Part shown: in pieces, positions 20,246 to 29,628 of the stretch
Layout: the number at the start of each line of letters is the position of its first letter
Position numbering within the stretch: the stretch's first letter is position 1
Assembly (NCBI GenBank): GCA_948735595.1
Contig: CAPXSA010000005.1
Coordinates: forward strand, 1 to 64,000
DNA from: an uncultured Clostridia bacterium
Lineage (GTDB): Bacteria > Bacillota > Clostridia > TANB77 > CAG-508
DNA length: 64,000 nucleotides
Reading direction: 5' to 3'
Made by a program: the position numbers and the translations under genes
Notes under the pieces: model-generated
Database searches by the model: none
What the model was told of the DNA's origin: nothing
The model's input: only the letters and a program-made list of their open reading frames with translations

Positions 20246-21673
20246 ATGAAAGATTACATTACTGTAATTGGTGGAGGGCTAGCTGGATGTGAAGCTGCTT
20301 ATCAAATTGCCAAAAGAGGAATTAAAGTAAAACTATATGAAATGAAGCCAAAGAATTTTTCGGCTGCTCATAGTAATCCAAATTTGGCAGAGATTGTATG
20401 TAGCAATTCTTTGAAGTCTAATTTGCATACGAATGCCTGTGGACTATTAAAAGGAGAACTTCGTTTACTAGATTCTTTATTAATTCGTATAGCAGATGAA
20501 ACAGCTGTGCCAGCAGGGCAAGCTTTAGCTGTTGACCGCGAAAAGTTTGCAAAACGAGTAACGGAAGAGATCAAAAAGATGGAAAATATAGAAGTAATCT
20601 ATCAAGAAGTAGGAAATAATACTGTAAATAATATAGATGATATCTTAGTAGATGAAAAGATATGCAGTGAATTAGAAGAAATGGCAAAAGATGGTATTGT
20701 GGTAGTGGCAACAGGACCATTAACATCTGATAAACTTTCGAAAGAGATTGCACAAGTCACGGGGCAAGACAAGTTATATTTCTATGACGCAGCCGCTCCT
20801 ATTCTTGAAAAAGAATCTATTGATATGAATATTGCCTTTTGGGGAGAACGTTATGAACAAGAAAGAGAAAAAGAGGAAGATATAGAAACATGGCAAAAAA
20901 GGATAGGGACACAAAAAGAAGCAAGTTATATTAATCTTCCTATGAATCAGGAAGAATATGAAGCATTTTGGACAGCTTTAGTAAATGCAGAGATTGTAAC
21001 ATTACATGAATTTGAAAAGAAAGAGATTTTTGAAGGTTGTATGCCAATTGAAGTGATGGCCAAAAGGGGAAAAGATACTTTGAGATTTGGTCCTCTAAAG
21101 CCAGTAGGCTTTACAGATCCAAGAACTGGTAGAAGACCTTATGCAATAGTACAACTAAGACAAGACAATAGCGAAGGAAATTTGTTTAATATGGTAGGCT
21201 TTCAAACTAATTTGAAATTTGGAGAGCAGCAAAGGGTGTTTAGTATGATACCAGGACTTCAAAATGTAGAGTTTGTAAAATATGGAGTAATGCATCGCAA
21301 TACTTATATCAATTCTAGTAAGTTGTTAGATAGTACATATCGTTTAAAAAGTGATACTAATATTTACTTTGCAGGACAATTAACAGGAGTAGAAGGTTAT
21401 GTAGAATCTATTACCTCAGGTTTAGTAGCAGGAATAAATGTAGCAAGACAATACTTAGGAAAAGAAAAAATAGTTTTTCCAGAAGTAACAATGATAGGTG
21501 CTCTTAGTAGTTATATAGCAACAGAAAATAAGAACTTTCAGCCTATGAATGCTAATTTTGGTATTTTACCAAGCTTAGACGAAAAAGTAAAAGACAAAAA
21601 AATAAGATATACCAAATTGGCGGATAGGGCATTAGATAATTTGAAAGAAATGTTACGAGAATATGACAAATAG
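20246..21673 (+). CDS. trmFO: Folate/FAD-dependent tRNA (uracil-54-C5) methyltransferase
   Basis: Makes ribothymidine at position 54 of tRNA using methylene-tetrahydrofolate and FADH2. The N-terminal FAD loop is VIGGGLAGCEAAYQIAKRG; EIVCSNSLKSN, GQALAVDR, TGPLTSD, the central PMEV-like segment CMPIEVMAKRG, and FNMVGFQTNLKFGEQ plus AGQLTGVEGYVES near the C-terminus are typical. Length is 475 residues versus ~435-470 in homologues. An AGGAAAGG SD lies slightly far upstream. It is probably monocistronic. In a region that often hints at unusual decoding, the presence of a tRNA modification enzyme is ordinary; this enzyme is widespread in Firmicutes. Confidence 0.95.
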   Translation: MKDYITVIGGGLAGCEAAYQIAKRGIKVKLYEMKPKNFSAAHSNPNLAEIVCSNSLKSNLHTNACGLLKGELRLLDSLLIRIADETAVPAGQALAVDREKFAKRVTEEIKKMENIEVIYQEVGNNTVNNIDDILVDEKICSELEEMAKDGIVVVATGPLTSDKLSKEIAQVTGQDKLYFYDAAAPILEKESIDMNIAFWGERYEQEREKEEDIETWQKRIGTQKEASYINLPMNQEEYEAFWTALVNAEIVTLHEFEKKEIFEGCMPIEVMAKRGKDTLRFGPLKPVGFTDPRTGRRPYAIVQLRQDNSEGNLFNMVGFQTNLKFGEQQRVFSMIPGLQNVEFVKYGVMHRNTYINSSKLLDSTYRLKSDTNIYFAGQLTGVEGYVESITSGLVAGINVARQYLGKEKIVFPEVTMIGALSSYIATENKNFQPMNANFGILPSLDEKVKDKKIRYTKLADRALDNLKEMLREYDK

Positions 21674-21715
21674 ATTAAATTTTTAAGACAAATTAAACAA
21701 ATTTACATAATATGG

Positions 21716-21744
21716 TTGCAAAAATGCGAAAGTTGTTGTATAAT
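21716..21744 (+). promoter_or_regulatory. Sigma-A promoter before 21811
   Basis: TTGCAA, 17 bases, TATAAT. Confidence 0.75.
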
Positions 21745-21810
21745 AGACACTAGAGTTATTATGAGAAAAAAGCTTCTTGACCATAAGGAGAGGAGCGTGG
21801 GAGGAAAAAT

Positions 21811-24006
21811 ATGGATAAAAATGTTTTACAGGAGTATCAAAAAAGAGTAGAACAATGGGCTAATGATTCAGAGCAAAGACCTATTAAACTACAAGAAAGG
21901 ATTGCAAGAGAGCAAACTGAATTACAAGATAGAATTGCAAGTCAAGAAAGAGAACTACAAGAGCAAATTGCAAGTCAAGAAAGCGAATTACAAGAGCGAA
22001 TTGCAAGTCAACACAGGGAGTTACAAAATAGAATAGAACCAGAACAAAACAAATTAACAGAAATAATAAGTGCAAATGAAGCAGAGTTAATGGAGCTACA
22101 AGGTCCTGCTAATATGGACGATGTAACTTACACAGAAAGTCTTGGGAAAAGAGTAGTTGCAACAAAAAGAGAAGAATATAGTCAAGATGAAGAGGGAAAA
22201 CTACTTAGAGAATTTGACATAGCTGTAAATGATAGTGCTGTAACGAGAGCAGAAATAGATCAAGTAATAGAAGCATTAAGAAAAGAAAGAGAAAGAATTA
22301 GACAAGAAAGAAGAGATGTACTTAATAAGGAAATACAAGATGCGAAAAGTAGACAAGCAGAACTTGAAGCAGAATTGAGAGAAGGGCAAGAAAGCATTAG
22401 AGCAGAAGTAGCAGAAGGAGTGGAAAAAATTACATTAGAAGCAAAAGAAGGACAAGAAAGAATTGACTTAGAAGCAAAAGAAGGGCAAGAAAGAATTGCA
22501 TTAGAAGAACAAAAAGGGCAAGAAGAAAATGCAAGAGAAGCAGAAGCAACAAAAAATCAGTTGACAGATGAATTACAAGAAGCAAAAAGAGAGATTGAAG
22601 CTAAGATACAAAGAAAAAAAGAGAATATAAGCAGGAAGATGTCTGAATTTGATGAGGCATTTAAAGAAGGTAGTATACATAAGCAAACATTGACTTTATA
22701 TAAAGATACAGAGTCAAAAGTTTACACAGCAGCTAAATCAGAATTGGAGAAATGTGAAAGAGTTGCAAAGTCAGCGCAAACAAGAGTAAAGAGATTGACT
22801 AGAGAAATTTCACATCTAGAACAAGATTTAGGACAAATAGATGGTTTATTAGGTAAACTATCTAACAGTAGGGAAGTAGATGAGATTTCTAGACAAGAAG
22901 ATGAAATGTGGGAAGCATATAGAGCAGAGCAAGAAGAAAAAAGAGATAGAGAAGTAGATGAAGGATTAGAAGCGCAACAATTAGAGGAAAAACAAGAGGA
23001 AGCAAGAGTTGCAGAAGAAACTGCAGAGCAAGTGGAACAATATGCTGATGGATTAAATCCAGAAGAACCAACAGAACCTGAAAAACCAGAAGAACCAGTT
23101 AAGCCAAATCCAGTACCACCAACAACAGGACCAAAACCACAAACACCAGCAACCCAACAACCACAACCTAAGTCAAAAGGTTGGAAGGTAGAAAGTGTAG
23201 CATTCACAATAGAAGGTGGAAATAATCCAGTATATAAAGTTATTGTATCAAACGGAAAAGTACAAAAAGAAGTTACTTCAACTGAAATAGCAGTACTAGA
23301 TGAAGATTTTGACCGTGATGAAATTAAAACATTAACCGAAAGAAAAGGAATTTTTAAAGCCGAGAAATGTTATGATAAAGGGTTAGCAACGCTTTTAGAA
23401 CAAATAGATGGAGAATATGGAACTGAGAGTTTGAAAGAATATCAAAGACTATTGAAAGATAGAGAGATGATTCATAGATATCCAGAAAAATATAAAGATT
23501 GCATACAAATAGAGTATGACTTTTCTGAATTAACAGGAAAAGTAAGCAAAGAAATGAAACAACTTCAAAAAATAGCTAAAGAGTGTGAAACTAAAGGAGT
23601 GGTAGCTTATCAAAAAAGACCTAATATTTTCCAAAGAATTTGGAGAAAATTGGCTAACGAAACCCGTCTATTAAAAGCAACACCATTAGAACCTAATATG
23701 AGCGAAAAAGACTTAAAAACAATAAGTACAATACAGGAAATGAAAGAAAGCAGAGAAGATAGACCATATGAATTGGATATTGATGCACTTAAAGAGTATC
23801 CGGAGTTTTCTCCTGAAGTGGCCAAAGAACAGCTAGAAGAAACTATGGAAACAGTAGAAGAAAAAGTACATTTAGATGATGTAATAGATGCTGCAAAGGC
23901 ATGGAGAAAGGCGCAACATATAGAGACGCCAGTAGTAAAGCCAGAAGATTTAGAACAAGATAATGAAAATGGTAATAAAAAACATGAAAAGGAAATAGGC
24001 ATGTAA
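21811..24006 (+). CDS. Large coiled-coil protein with internal repeats and Pro-rich hinge, 731 aa
   Basis: No named family recognised. Residues ~1-85 are made of a repeating 13-residue unit of the type RIASQ-ELQE, Glu/Gln-rich with almost no hydrophobic core except Ile/Leu. A second helical block (~160-420) has EAKEGQERI repeats and long predicted coiled coils. A Pro-rich hinge follows (~425-465, with EEPTEPEKPEEP and PQTPATQQP), then a mixed alpha/beta C-terminal domain of about 260 residues. There is no signal peptide or membrane segment, so it is probably a cytoplasmic scaffold. The last 120 residues are acidic. It has its own promoter and terminator. The repeats probably change in number between strains. 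Confidence 0.7.
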   Translation: MDKNVLQEYQKRVEQWANDSEQRPIKLQERIAREQTELQDRIASQERELQEQIASQESELQERIASQHRELQNRIEPEQNKLTEIISANEAELMELQGPANMDDVTYTESLGKRVVATKREEYSQDEEGKLLREFDIAVNDSAVTRAEIDQVIEALRKERERIRQERRDVLNKEIQDAKSRQAELEAELREGQESIRAEVAEGVEKITLEAKEGQERIDLEAKEGQERIALEEQKGQEENAREAEATKNQLTDELQEAKREIEAKIQRKKENISRKMSEFDEAFKEGSIHKQTLTLYKDTESKVYTAAKSELEKCERVAKSAQTRVKRLTREISHLEQDLGQIDGLLGKLSNSREVDEISRQEDEMWEAYRAEQEEKRDREVDEGLEAQQLEEKQEEARVAEETAEQVEQYADGLNPEEPTEPEKPEEPVKPNPVPPTTGPKPQTPATQQPQPKSKGWKVESVAFTIEGGNNPVYKVIVSNGKVQKEVTSTEIAVLDEDFDRDEIKTLTERKGIFKAEKCYDKGLATLLEQIDGEYGTESLKEYQRLLKDREMIHRYPEKYKDCIQIEYDFSELTGKVSKEMKQLQKIAKECETKGVVAYQKRPNIFQRIWRKLANETRLLKATPLEPNMSEKDLKTISTIQEMKESREDRPYELDIDALKEYPEFSPEVAKEQLEETMETVEEKVHLDDVIDAAKAWRKAQHIETPVVKPEDLEQDNENGNKKHEKEIGM

Positions 24007-24070
24007 ATGACAAAAACCTATAAAATTCAATCTTTGTATTGACTTTAACTTAGAAAAATGATAAAATAGA

Positions 24071-24118
24071 AACCGTTAGTGTAAAATACGTAAAAAGCGT
24101 ATTTCCCTAACGGTTTTC
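24071..24118 (+). terminator. Terminator after coiled-coil gene
   Basis: AACCGTTAG...AAATACG and CGTATTT...CTAACGGTT form a two-part stem followed by TTTC. Confidence 0.75.
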
Positions 24119-24211
24119 TGTATTCTTGGAACTTATTTGCGCAGCATATAAGTGACTTAGAAGACAGTAATACATTTGTTACAATTTCTTAATGAATTTG
24201 TCATTTAGAAA

Positions 24212-24240
24212 TTGTTAAAATGTATTTCATATTATATAAA
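24212..24240 (+). promoter_or_regulatory. Probable promoter of the rpsL operon
   Basis: TTGTTA, 17 bases, TATAAA, close to the rpsL start. Confidence 0.5.
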
Positions 24241-24261
24241 TTGAAAAGAGGTGAAATTTAA

Positions 24262-24675
24262 GTGCCAACAATCAATCAATTAGTAAGAAAAGGTAGAAAA
24301 AGTTCTACAACAAAATCAACAGCACCAGCATTACAACATGGATATAACTCTATGAATAAAAGAGTTACCAATAACAGAGCACCACAAAAAAGAGGTGTAT
24401 GTACTGTTGTAAAAACTGTAACACCTAAAAAGCCAAACTCTGCTTTAAGAAAAGTAGCCAGAGTAAGACTATCTAATGGATATGAAGTAACTTCATATAT
24501 CCCAGGTATTGGACATAATCTACAAGAGCACAGTGTTGTTCTTATCAGAGGTGGAAGAGTAAAAGACCTTCCAGGTGTTAGATATCACATTATTAGAGGA
24601 ACATTAGATACAGCAGGTGTTAAAGATAGAATGCAAGCCCGTTCTAAGTACGGAGCTAAAAAACCTAAGAAATAA
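24262..24675 (+). CDS. rpsL: 30S ribosomal protein S12
   Basis: Decoding-centre protein of the small subunit. At 137 residues it has normal length, starting at GTG (PTINQLVRKGRK after Met). It contains KKPNSALRKVARVRL and the GGRVKDLPGVRYH loop, the two segments where streptomycin-type mutations arise; both look wild type (Lys in PKKPNS and KDLPG). Because this window shows unusual frame behaviour, an intact S12 argues against a gross accuracy defect in this protein. First gene of the rpsL-rpsG-fusA-tuf string. Confidence 0.98.
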   Translation: MPTINQLVRKGRKSSTTKSTAPALQHGYNSMNKRVTNNRAPQKRGVCTVVKTVTPKKPNSALRKVARVRLSNGYEVTSYIPGIGHNLQEHSVVLIRGGRVKDLPGVRYHIIRGTLDTAGVKDRMQARSKYGAKKPKK

Positions 24676-24838
24676 ATCGTAAATATAGTTCTTAGGAAAA
24701 ACGGTGCTAATAATACATTACTAAATTAAGGTACTTAAATTTAGAATAGATTATATAGCACTATACGGAAAAGCATAAGGCTTTTCAGAGTACCTAATCA
24801 TACAAATTGTATGAAATCATAAAAAGGAGGGAAGAATA

Positions 24839-25309
24839 GTGCCAAGAAAAGGATTTATAGCAAAAAGAGAAGTTTTACCAGATCCAATTTATAATAGCAA
24901 AGTTGTTACTAAATTAGTAAACAATGTAATGCTAGATGGTAAAAAAACTGTTGCTCAATCAATCGTATATGATGCATTTGACATCATTAAAGAAAAAGAG
25001 CAAAAAGATCCACTAGAAGTTTTCCAAGCAGCTTTAGAAAATGTTATGCCAGTTCTTGAAGTTAAAGCAAGAAGAATTGGTGGTGCAACATACCAAGTGC
25101 CAATCGAAATTAGACCTGAAAGAAGACAAACTTTAGGACTAAGATGGCTTGTAACATATGCTAGAAACAGACATGAAAAAACAATGGCTGAAAAACTAGC
25201 TAATGAAATCATTGATGCAGTAGCTGGAAATGGTGGAGCTTTCAAGAAGAAAGAAGATATGCATAAAATGGCTGAAGCAAACCGTGCTTTTGCTCATTAT
25301 AAGTTCTAA
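24839..25309 (+). CDS. rpsG: 30S ribosomal protein S7
   Basis: Binds the 3' major domain of 16S rRNA. It has 156 residues and starts at GTG with a strong AAAAAGGAGG SD. The motifs MPRKG, RRIGGATYQVP, RPERRQTLGLRWL and MHKMAEANRAFAHYKF are typical. A 163-base spacer after rpsL holds a small GAAAAGC/GGCTTTTC hairpin, which may be a translational control site as in other str operons; that is inference. Confidence 0.98.
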   Translation: MPRKGFIAKREVLPDPIYNSKVVTKLVNNVMLDGKKTVAQSIVYDAFDIIKEKEQKDPLEVFQAALENVMPVLEVKARRIGGATYQVPIEIRPERRQTLGLRWLVTYARNRHEKTMAEKLANEIIDAVAGNGGAFKKKEDMHKMAEANRAFAHYKF

Positions 25310-25318
25310 CAAACCCGG

Positions 25319-25371
25319 CGGGGACACACCTTGTCCCTAAAGGAATACTAAGGGGAAAGATGTGTCCTCGT
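25319..25371. repeat. GGGGACA hairpin element, copy 2
   Basis: CGGGGACACA and TGTGTCCTCG pair around a centre nearly identical to the copy at 9615 (TTGTCCCTAAAGGAATAC, GGGGAA). It lies between rpsG and fusA. Confidence 0.75.
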
Positions 25372-25405
25372 TAGGAAAAAATAAATAGTAGAGGAGGATA
25401 AAAAG

Positions 25406-27490
25406 GTGGCTGGAAGAGAGTTTCCTTTGGAGAAAACAAGAAATATAGGAATCATGGCTCACATTGATGCAGGAAAAACAACCACAACAGAGAGAATACT
25501 TTTCTATACTGGTAAAACTCACAAAATTGGAGAGGTTCACGATGGTGGAGCAACAATGGACTGGATGGTTCAAGAGCAAGAAAGAGGTATTACAATTACT
25601 TCTGCTGCTACAACTTGTCAATGGCTAGGACATCGTATCAATATTATCGATACTCCTGGACACGTAGACTTTACTGTTGAAGTTCAAAGATCTTTAAAAG
25701 TACTTGATGGTGCTGTAACAGTATTAGCAGCTAAAGGTGGTGTTCAACCACAAACAGAAACAGTTTGGAGACAAGCTGATAAGTATTCAGTTCCAAGAAT
25801 GGTATATGTAAACAAAATGGATACTACTGGTGCTGACTTTATGCTTTGTGTTGATCAATTGAAAAATAGATTAAAAGCAAATGCAGTTCCAATTCAATTA
25901 CCAATTGGAGCAGAAGAAAATTTCAAAGGTGTTGTAGACTTAATTAAAATGAAAGCTTTCATTCATAAAGACGATTTAGGAAAAGAAATTGAAGAGACAG
26001 ATGTACCAGAAGATATGAAAGCACAAGCAGAAGAATATAGAGCAAGCTTAATAGAAGCAGCAGCTGAACAAGATGATGAATTAATGATGAAATATTTAGA
26101 TGGTGGAGAACTATCTGAAGAAGAAATTAAAAAAGGAATCAGATTAGGAACAATTGGAAATAAGATTATTCCTGTATGCTGTGGTTCTTCTTACAAGAAT
26201 AAAGGTGTACAAGAATTATTAAATGCAGTTGTAGAATTTATGCCATCACCACTTGATATTGCAGATATTAAAGGTGTTGACATGGATGGAAATGAATCGA
26301 TAAGAAAAACATCTGATAGTGAACCATTCGCAGCTTTAGCATTCAAAATTGCAACAGATCCATTCGTTGGAAAGATTTGCTTCTTTAGAGTATATTCTGG
26401 TACATTAGATGCAGGTTCAACTATTTTAAATGCAAACAAAGATAAAAAAGATAGAATGGGAAGAATTCTATTAATGCATTCAAATCACAGAGAAGATATT
26501 GAAAAAGTATATGCAGGTGATATTGCAGCAGCAGTAGGATTAAAAGATGTTGGAACAGGTGATACATTATGTGATCCTGCACATCCAATTATTTTAGAAT
26601 CAATGGAATTCCCAGAGCCAGTTATTGATATCGCTATTGAGCCAAAAGATAAGGCAAATAGCGAGAAAATGGGAATCGCTTTAGCAAAACTTGCTGAAGA
26701 AGATCCAACTTTCAAAACTTGGACAGATCAAGAATCAGGTCAAACTATCATTGCTGGTATGGGTGAATTACACTTAGATATCATCGTTGACCGTTTAAAA
26801 AGAGAATTCAAGGTTGAATGTAGTGTAGGTAAACCACAAGTTTCTTACAAAGAAACTATTAGAAACAAAGTTAAAGTACAAGGTAAATTCATTCGTCAAT
26901 CTGGTGGTCGTGGACAATACGGTGACGTATGGCTAGAAATGGAACCATTAGAGGCAGGAAAAGGAATTGAATTTGAAAGTAAAATCGTTGGTGGTGCAGT
27001 TCCAAAAGAATACATCAAACCAATCGAGGAAGGTGTTAGAGAGGCTGCTAATAATGGTATCTTAGCAGGTTACCCTGTAATTGACTTTAAAGCTACATTG
27101 GTAGATGGTTCTTACCACGAAGTTGACTCTTCAGAAATGGCATTCAAAATTGCTGGTTCTATGGCATTCAAAGAGGGATGTAAACAAGCTAAATCAGTTA
27201 TTTTAGAGCCAATTATGAAAGTTGAAGTAACAGTTCCAGAAGAATACATGGGAGATGTTATTGGAGATATTAACTCAAGACGTGGTAGAATGGAAGGTAT
27301 GGAAGCTGTTCAAGGCAACCAAATTATTAGAGCATTTATTCCATTATCAGAAATGTTTGGATATGCAACAGACTTACGTTCAAAAACACAAGGTAGAGGT
27401 ACTTATTCAATGGAACCAAGCCATTATGAAGAAGTTCCAAAATCAGTATTTGATACCATTGTTGCATCAAGAGCTAAGAAACAAGATTAA
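25406..27490 (+). CDS. fusA: Elongation factor G
   Basis: GTPase driving ribosomal translocation. It has 694 residues and starts at GTG, with an AGAGGAGG SD. The G1 loop AHIDAGKTTTTER, G2/G3 (RGITITSAAT, DTPGHVDF) and G4 (NKMD) are intact, as are the domain II-V hallmarks (GMGELHLDI, QSGGRGQYGDV, SRRGRMEGM). It follows rpsG across a hairpin element and precedes tuf, the usual str-operon order. Confidence 0.98.
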   Translation: MAGREFPLEKTRNIGIMAHIDAGKTTTTERILFYTGKTHKIGEVHDGGATMDWMVQEQERGITITSAATTCQWLGHRINIIDTPGHVDFTVEVQRSLKVLDGAVTVLAAKGGVQPQTETVWRQADKYSVPRMVYVNKMDTTGADFMLCVDQLKNRLKANAVPIQLPIGAEENFKGVVDLIKMKAFIHKDDLGKEIEETDVPEDMKAQAEEYRASLIEAAAEQDDELMMKYLDGGELSEEEIKKGIRLGTIGNKIIPVCCGSSYKNKGVQELLNAVVEFMPSPLDIADIKGVDMDGNESIRKTSDSEPFAALAFKIATDPFVGKICFFRVYSGTLDAGSTILNANKDKKDRMGRILLMHSNHREDIEKVYAGDIAAAVGLKDVGTGDTLCDPAHPIILESMEFPEPVIDIAIEPKDKANSEKMGIALAKLAEEDPTFKTWTDQESGQTIIAGMGELHLDIIVDRLKREFKVECSVGKPQVSYKETIRNKVKVQGKFIRQSGGRGQYGDVWLEMEPLEAGKGIEFESKIVGGAVPKEYIKPIEEGVREAANNGILAGYPVIDFKATLVDGSYHEVDSSEMAFKIAGSMAFKEGCKQAKSVILEPIMKVEVTVPEEYMGDVIGDINSRRGRMEGMEAVQGNQIIRAFIPLSEMFGYATDLRSKTQGRGTYSMEPSHYEEVPKSVFDTIVASRAKKQD

Positions 27491-27503
27491 TTTTCAAAAA
27501 ATG

Positions 27504-27532
27504 CTTGATTTTATGCCAAAGATAGTATAAAA
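27504..27532 (+). promoter_or_regulatory. Possible internal promoter of tuf
   Basis: TTGATT, about 17 bases, TAAAAT just after the fusA stop. It is followed by a ~110-base leader with partial inverted repeats (GAATTTGGAG... and ...AAATTCGCC). Confidence 0.4.
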
Positions 27533-27653
27533 TACAAGTGAATTTGGAGAATAGATGAGTTTGCATAAGTTATTTGTAAGGCTCATAAATTCGCCAACAA
27601 CTAACTTAACCTTAATATTAAAAAATATAATTAAAAATAGGAGGAAAATTTAA

Positions 27654-28856
27654 ATGGCTAAAGCAAAATTTGAAAGAACAAAACCACACGTTAACATTGG
27701 TACAATCGGACACGTTGACCATGGTAAAACAACAACAACAGCAGCTATTACAAAATACCTAAACTTATTAGGAAAAGCTCAATATGAAGCATACGATCAA
27801 ATCGATGGTGCTCCAGAAGAAAGAGAAAGAGGAATTACAATTAACACAGCTCACGTTGAATACGAAACAGATAACAGACACTATGCACACGTTGACTGCC
27901 CAGGACACGCTGACTACGTAAAGAACATGATTACTGGTGCTGCACAAATGGATGGTGCTATCTTAGTAGTATCTGCAGCTGATGGACCAATGCCTCAAAC
28001 AAGAGAGCATATCTTACTTGCTAGACAAGTAGGTGTTAAATATATCGTTGTTTATTTAAATAAATGCGATATGGTTGATGATCCTGAATTATTAGAATTA
28101 GTTGAAATGGAAGTTAGAGACTTATTATCAAGCTATGATTTCCCAGGAGACGAAATTCCAATCGTTAAAGGTTCTTCATTAAAAGTATTAGAGAGCACAT
28201 CAACAGATCCTAATGATCCTGTATATGCTCCAATGAAAGAATTAATGGATGCAGTTGATAGCTATATCCCAACACCTGACAGACCAATTGACCAACCATT
28301 CTTAATGCCAATCGAAGACGTTATGACAATCAGTGGTAGAGGTACAGTTGTTACAGGTAGAGTAGAAAGAGGACAAGTAAAATTACAAGATGAAGTTGAA
28401 ATCGTAGGTCTTTCAAAAGAATCTGCTAAAACAGTTGTTACTGGTGTTGAAATGTTCAGAAAAACAATGGATCAAGCAGAAGCTGGAGACAACATTGGTG
28501 TTCTATTAAGAGGAACTCAAAGAGATGAAGTTGAAAGAGGTCAAGTATTAGCAAAACCTGGAACAATTCATCCACATACAAAATTCAAAGCTCAAGTATA
28601 CGTTCTAACAAAAGAAGAAGGTGGACGTCATACACCATTCTTCAATGGATATAGACCACAATTCTATTTCAGAACAACAGACGTTACAGGTGTTATTGAT
28701 TTACAAGCTGGAACAGAAATGGTTATGCCAGGAGATAACGTAGATATGACTATTGAACTTATTACTCCAATCGCTATCGAAAACGGATTAAGATTCGCTA
28801 TTCGTGAAGGTGGACGTACAGTAGGTTCAGGAGTTGTTTCAGAAGTTATTGAATAA
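27654..28856 (+). CDS. tuf: Elongation factor Tu
   Basis: Delivers aminoacyl-tRNA to the ribosome. It has 400 residues. GHVDHGKTTTTAAI (P-loop), RGITINTAHVEYE, DCPGHADYVKNM and NKCD are intact, and domain III ends with GGRTVGSGVVSEVIE. Codon use is strongly biased, as expected for the most abundant protein. A good GGAGGAAA SD and a terminator downstream complete the unit. Confidence 0.99.
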   Translation: MAKAKFERTKPHVNIGTIGHVDHGKTTTTAAITKYLNLLGKAQYEAYDQIDGAPEERERGITINTAHVEYETDNRHYAHVDCPGHADYVKNMITGAAQMDGAILVVSAADGPMPQTREHILLARQVGVKYIVVYLNKCDMVDDPELLELVEMEVRDLLSSYDFPGDEIPIVKGSSLKVLESTSTDPNDPVYAPMKELMDAVDSYIPTPDRPIDQPFLMPIEDVMTISGRGTVVTGRVERGQVKLQDEVEIVGLSKESAKTVVTGVEMFRKTMDQAEAGDNIGVLLRGTQRDEVERGQVLAKPGTIHPHTKFKAQVYVLTKEEGGRHTPFFNGYRPQFYFRTTDVTGVIDLQAGTEMVMPGDNVDMTIELITPIAIENGLRFAIREGGRTVGSGVVSEVIE

Positions 28857-28882
28857 GATATAACTTGAAATATATAAATAGC

Positions 28883-28916
28883 AGGGATTACAAGAAATTG
28901 TAGTCCTTGTTTTTTA
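28883..28916 (+). terminator. Terminator after tuf
   Basis: AGGGATTACA and TGTAGTCCTT pair across AGAAAT, followed by GTTTTTTA. Confidence 0.85.
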
Positions 28917-28930
28917 TGTGAAAGATAAAT

Positions 28931-28957
28931 AAATGGAGGACATGATGTCCTCCATTT
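28931..28957 (-). terminator. Palindromic terminator of the minus-strand gene
   Basis: AAATGGAGGACAT and its exact complement lie immediately after the stop codon of the 28965-29195 gene when read on the minus strand, followed there by ATTTATTTATC. Confidence 0.6.
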
Positions 28958-28964
28958 TGCAGGG

Positions 28965-29195
28965 TTAAATACGGAAAATGACTTTGAACCACAATTCGGG
29001 ACATTCGGAAATCGTAATCACAGTGATGAGGTTCCCCGTTTGGTCCAGAAATTGTAACAATTCAGGAGTTGTCAAATTCGTCAATGCATATGTCCGGCCA
29101 CTATTGTGAAGACCTTTACATGGACAAGACGAAGTCTTGGCGATAGAGTTTACGAGGTCCTGCAACTGAGTTCTTTTCTCGTCTAAGTCATTCAT
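28965..29195 (-). CDS. Small hypothetical protein with in-frame CGG read as Arg, 76 aa
   Basis: No family recognised. The sequence begins MNDLDEKRTQLQDLVNSIAK, has a CPC motif (TSSCPCKGLHNSG) and ends in a beta-rich ITVITISECPELWFKVIF segment. It is GC-richer than its neighbours. The codon in NSG-R-TYALT is CGG (minus strand); a +1 shift there would stop after GGHMH, so the full product needs CGG to be read as arginine. It has its own minus-strand promoter and terminator, a lone transcription unit between tuf and the RelBE module. The SD is AAGGAG. Confidence 0.55.
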   Translation of the reverse strand: MNDLDEKRTQLQDLVNSIAKTSSCPCKGLHNSGRTYALTNLTTPELLQFLDQTGNLITVITISECPELWFKVIFRI

Positions 29196-29247
29196 TGTAA
29201 AAACTCCTTCAATAAGATTATATCAAGAATACACTTGACATAATACA

Positions 29248-29276
29248 ATTATAGCATAATTTAATAAAAAGAGCAA
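29248..29276 (-). promoter_or_regulatory. Minus-strand sigma-A promoter
   Basis: On the minus strand TTGCTC, 17 bases, TATAAT, directed at the 28965-29195 gene. Confidence 0.65.
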
Positions 29277-29356
29277 ATTCAACATTGGACTAGTATAGTT
29301 TAATTATTGAATAATGCATAAAATCACAAAATTTTATTAAAAATAGAAGTAGAATG

Positions 29357-29386
29357 TTGACAAAATGTAATACGATGTAGTACAAT
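29357..29386 (+). promoter_or_regulatory. Promoter of the RelBE-like module with overlapping operator
   Basis: TTGACA, 18 bases, TACAAT. An imperfect palindrome TGTAATAC-GAT-GTAGTACA (29366-29384) covers the spacer and -10, a fitting position for autorepression by the antitoxin. Confidence 0.7.
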
Positions 29387-29409
29387 AATAAAGAGAGGGG
29401 TTGATAGAT

Positions 29410-29628
29410 ATGACTATTTCGGTAAGATTAAGCGATAAAGATACAGAATTGATAAAAGCCTATGCTGAGATGAATAATATTTCTTTATCAGATTTGATAA
29501 GAAATGCGGTATTAGAGAAAATAGAAGATGAATATGACTTAGAGTGTTATAAAAAAGCAATGGAAGATTATAAGAAAAATCCTAAAACATATACAATGGA
29601 AGAAGTAAAAAAGGAGTTGGAGCTATAG
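29410..29628 (+). CDS. RelB-type (ribbon-helix-helix) antitoxin
   Basis: Short protein of 72 residues that should bind the operator upstream and neutralise the following toxin. The start MTISVRLSDKDTELIKAYAE is the RHH strand and first helix; NNISLSDLIRNAVLEKI is the second; the C-terminal EDYKKNPKTYTMEEVKKEL is the toxin-binding tail. I chose the ATG at 29410 because the GGGG SD is correctly spaced there; the TTG at 29401 overlaps it. It overlaps the toxin start by one base. Confidence 0.8.
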   Translation: MTISVRLSDKDTELIKAYAEMNNISLSDLIRNAVLEKIEDEYDLECYKKAMEDYKKNPKTYTMEEVKKELEL

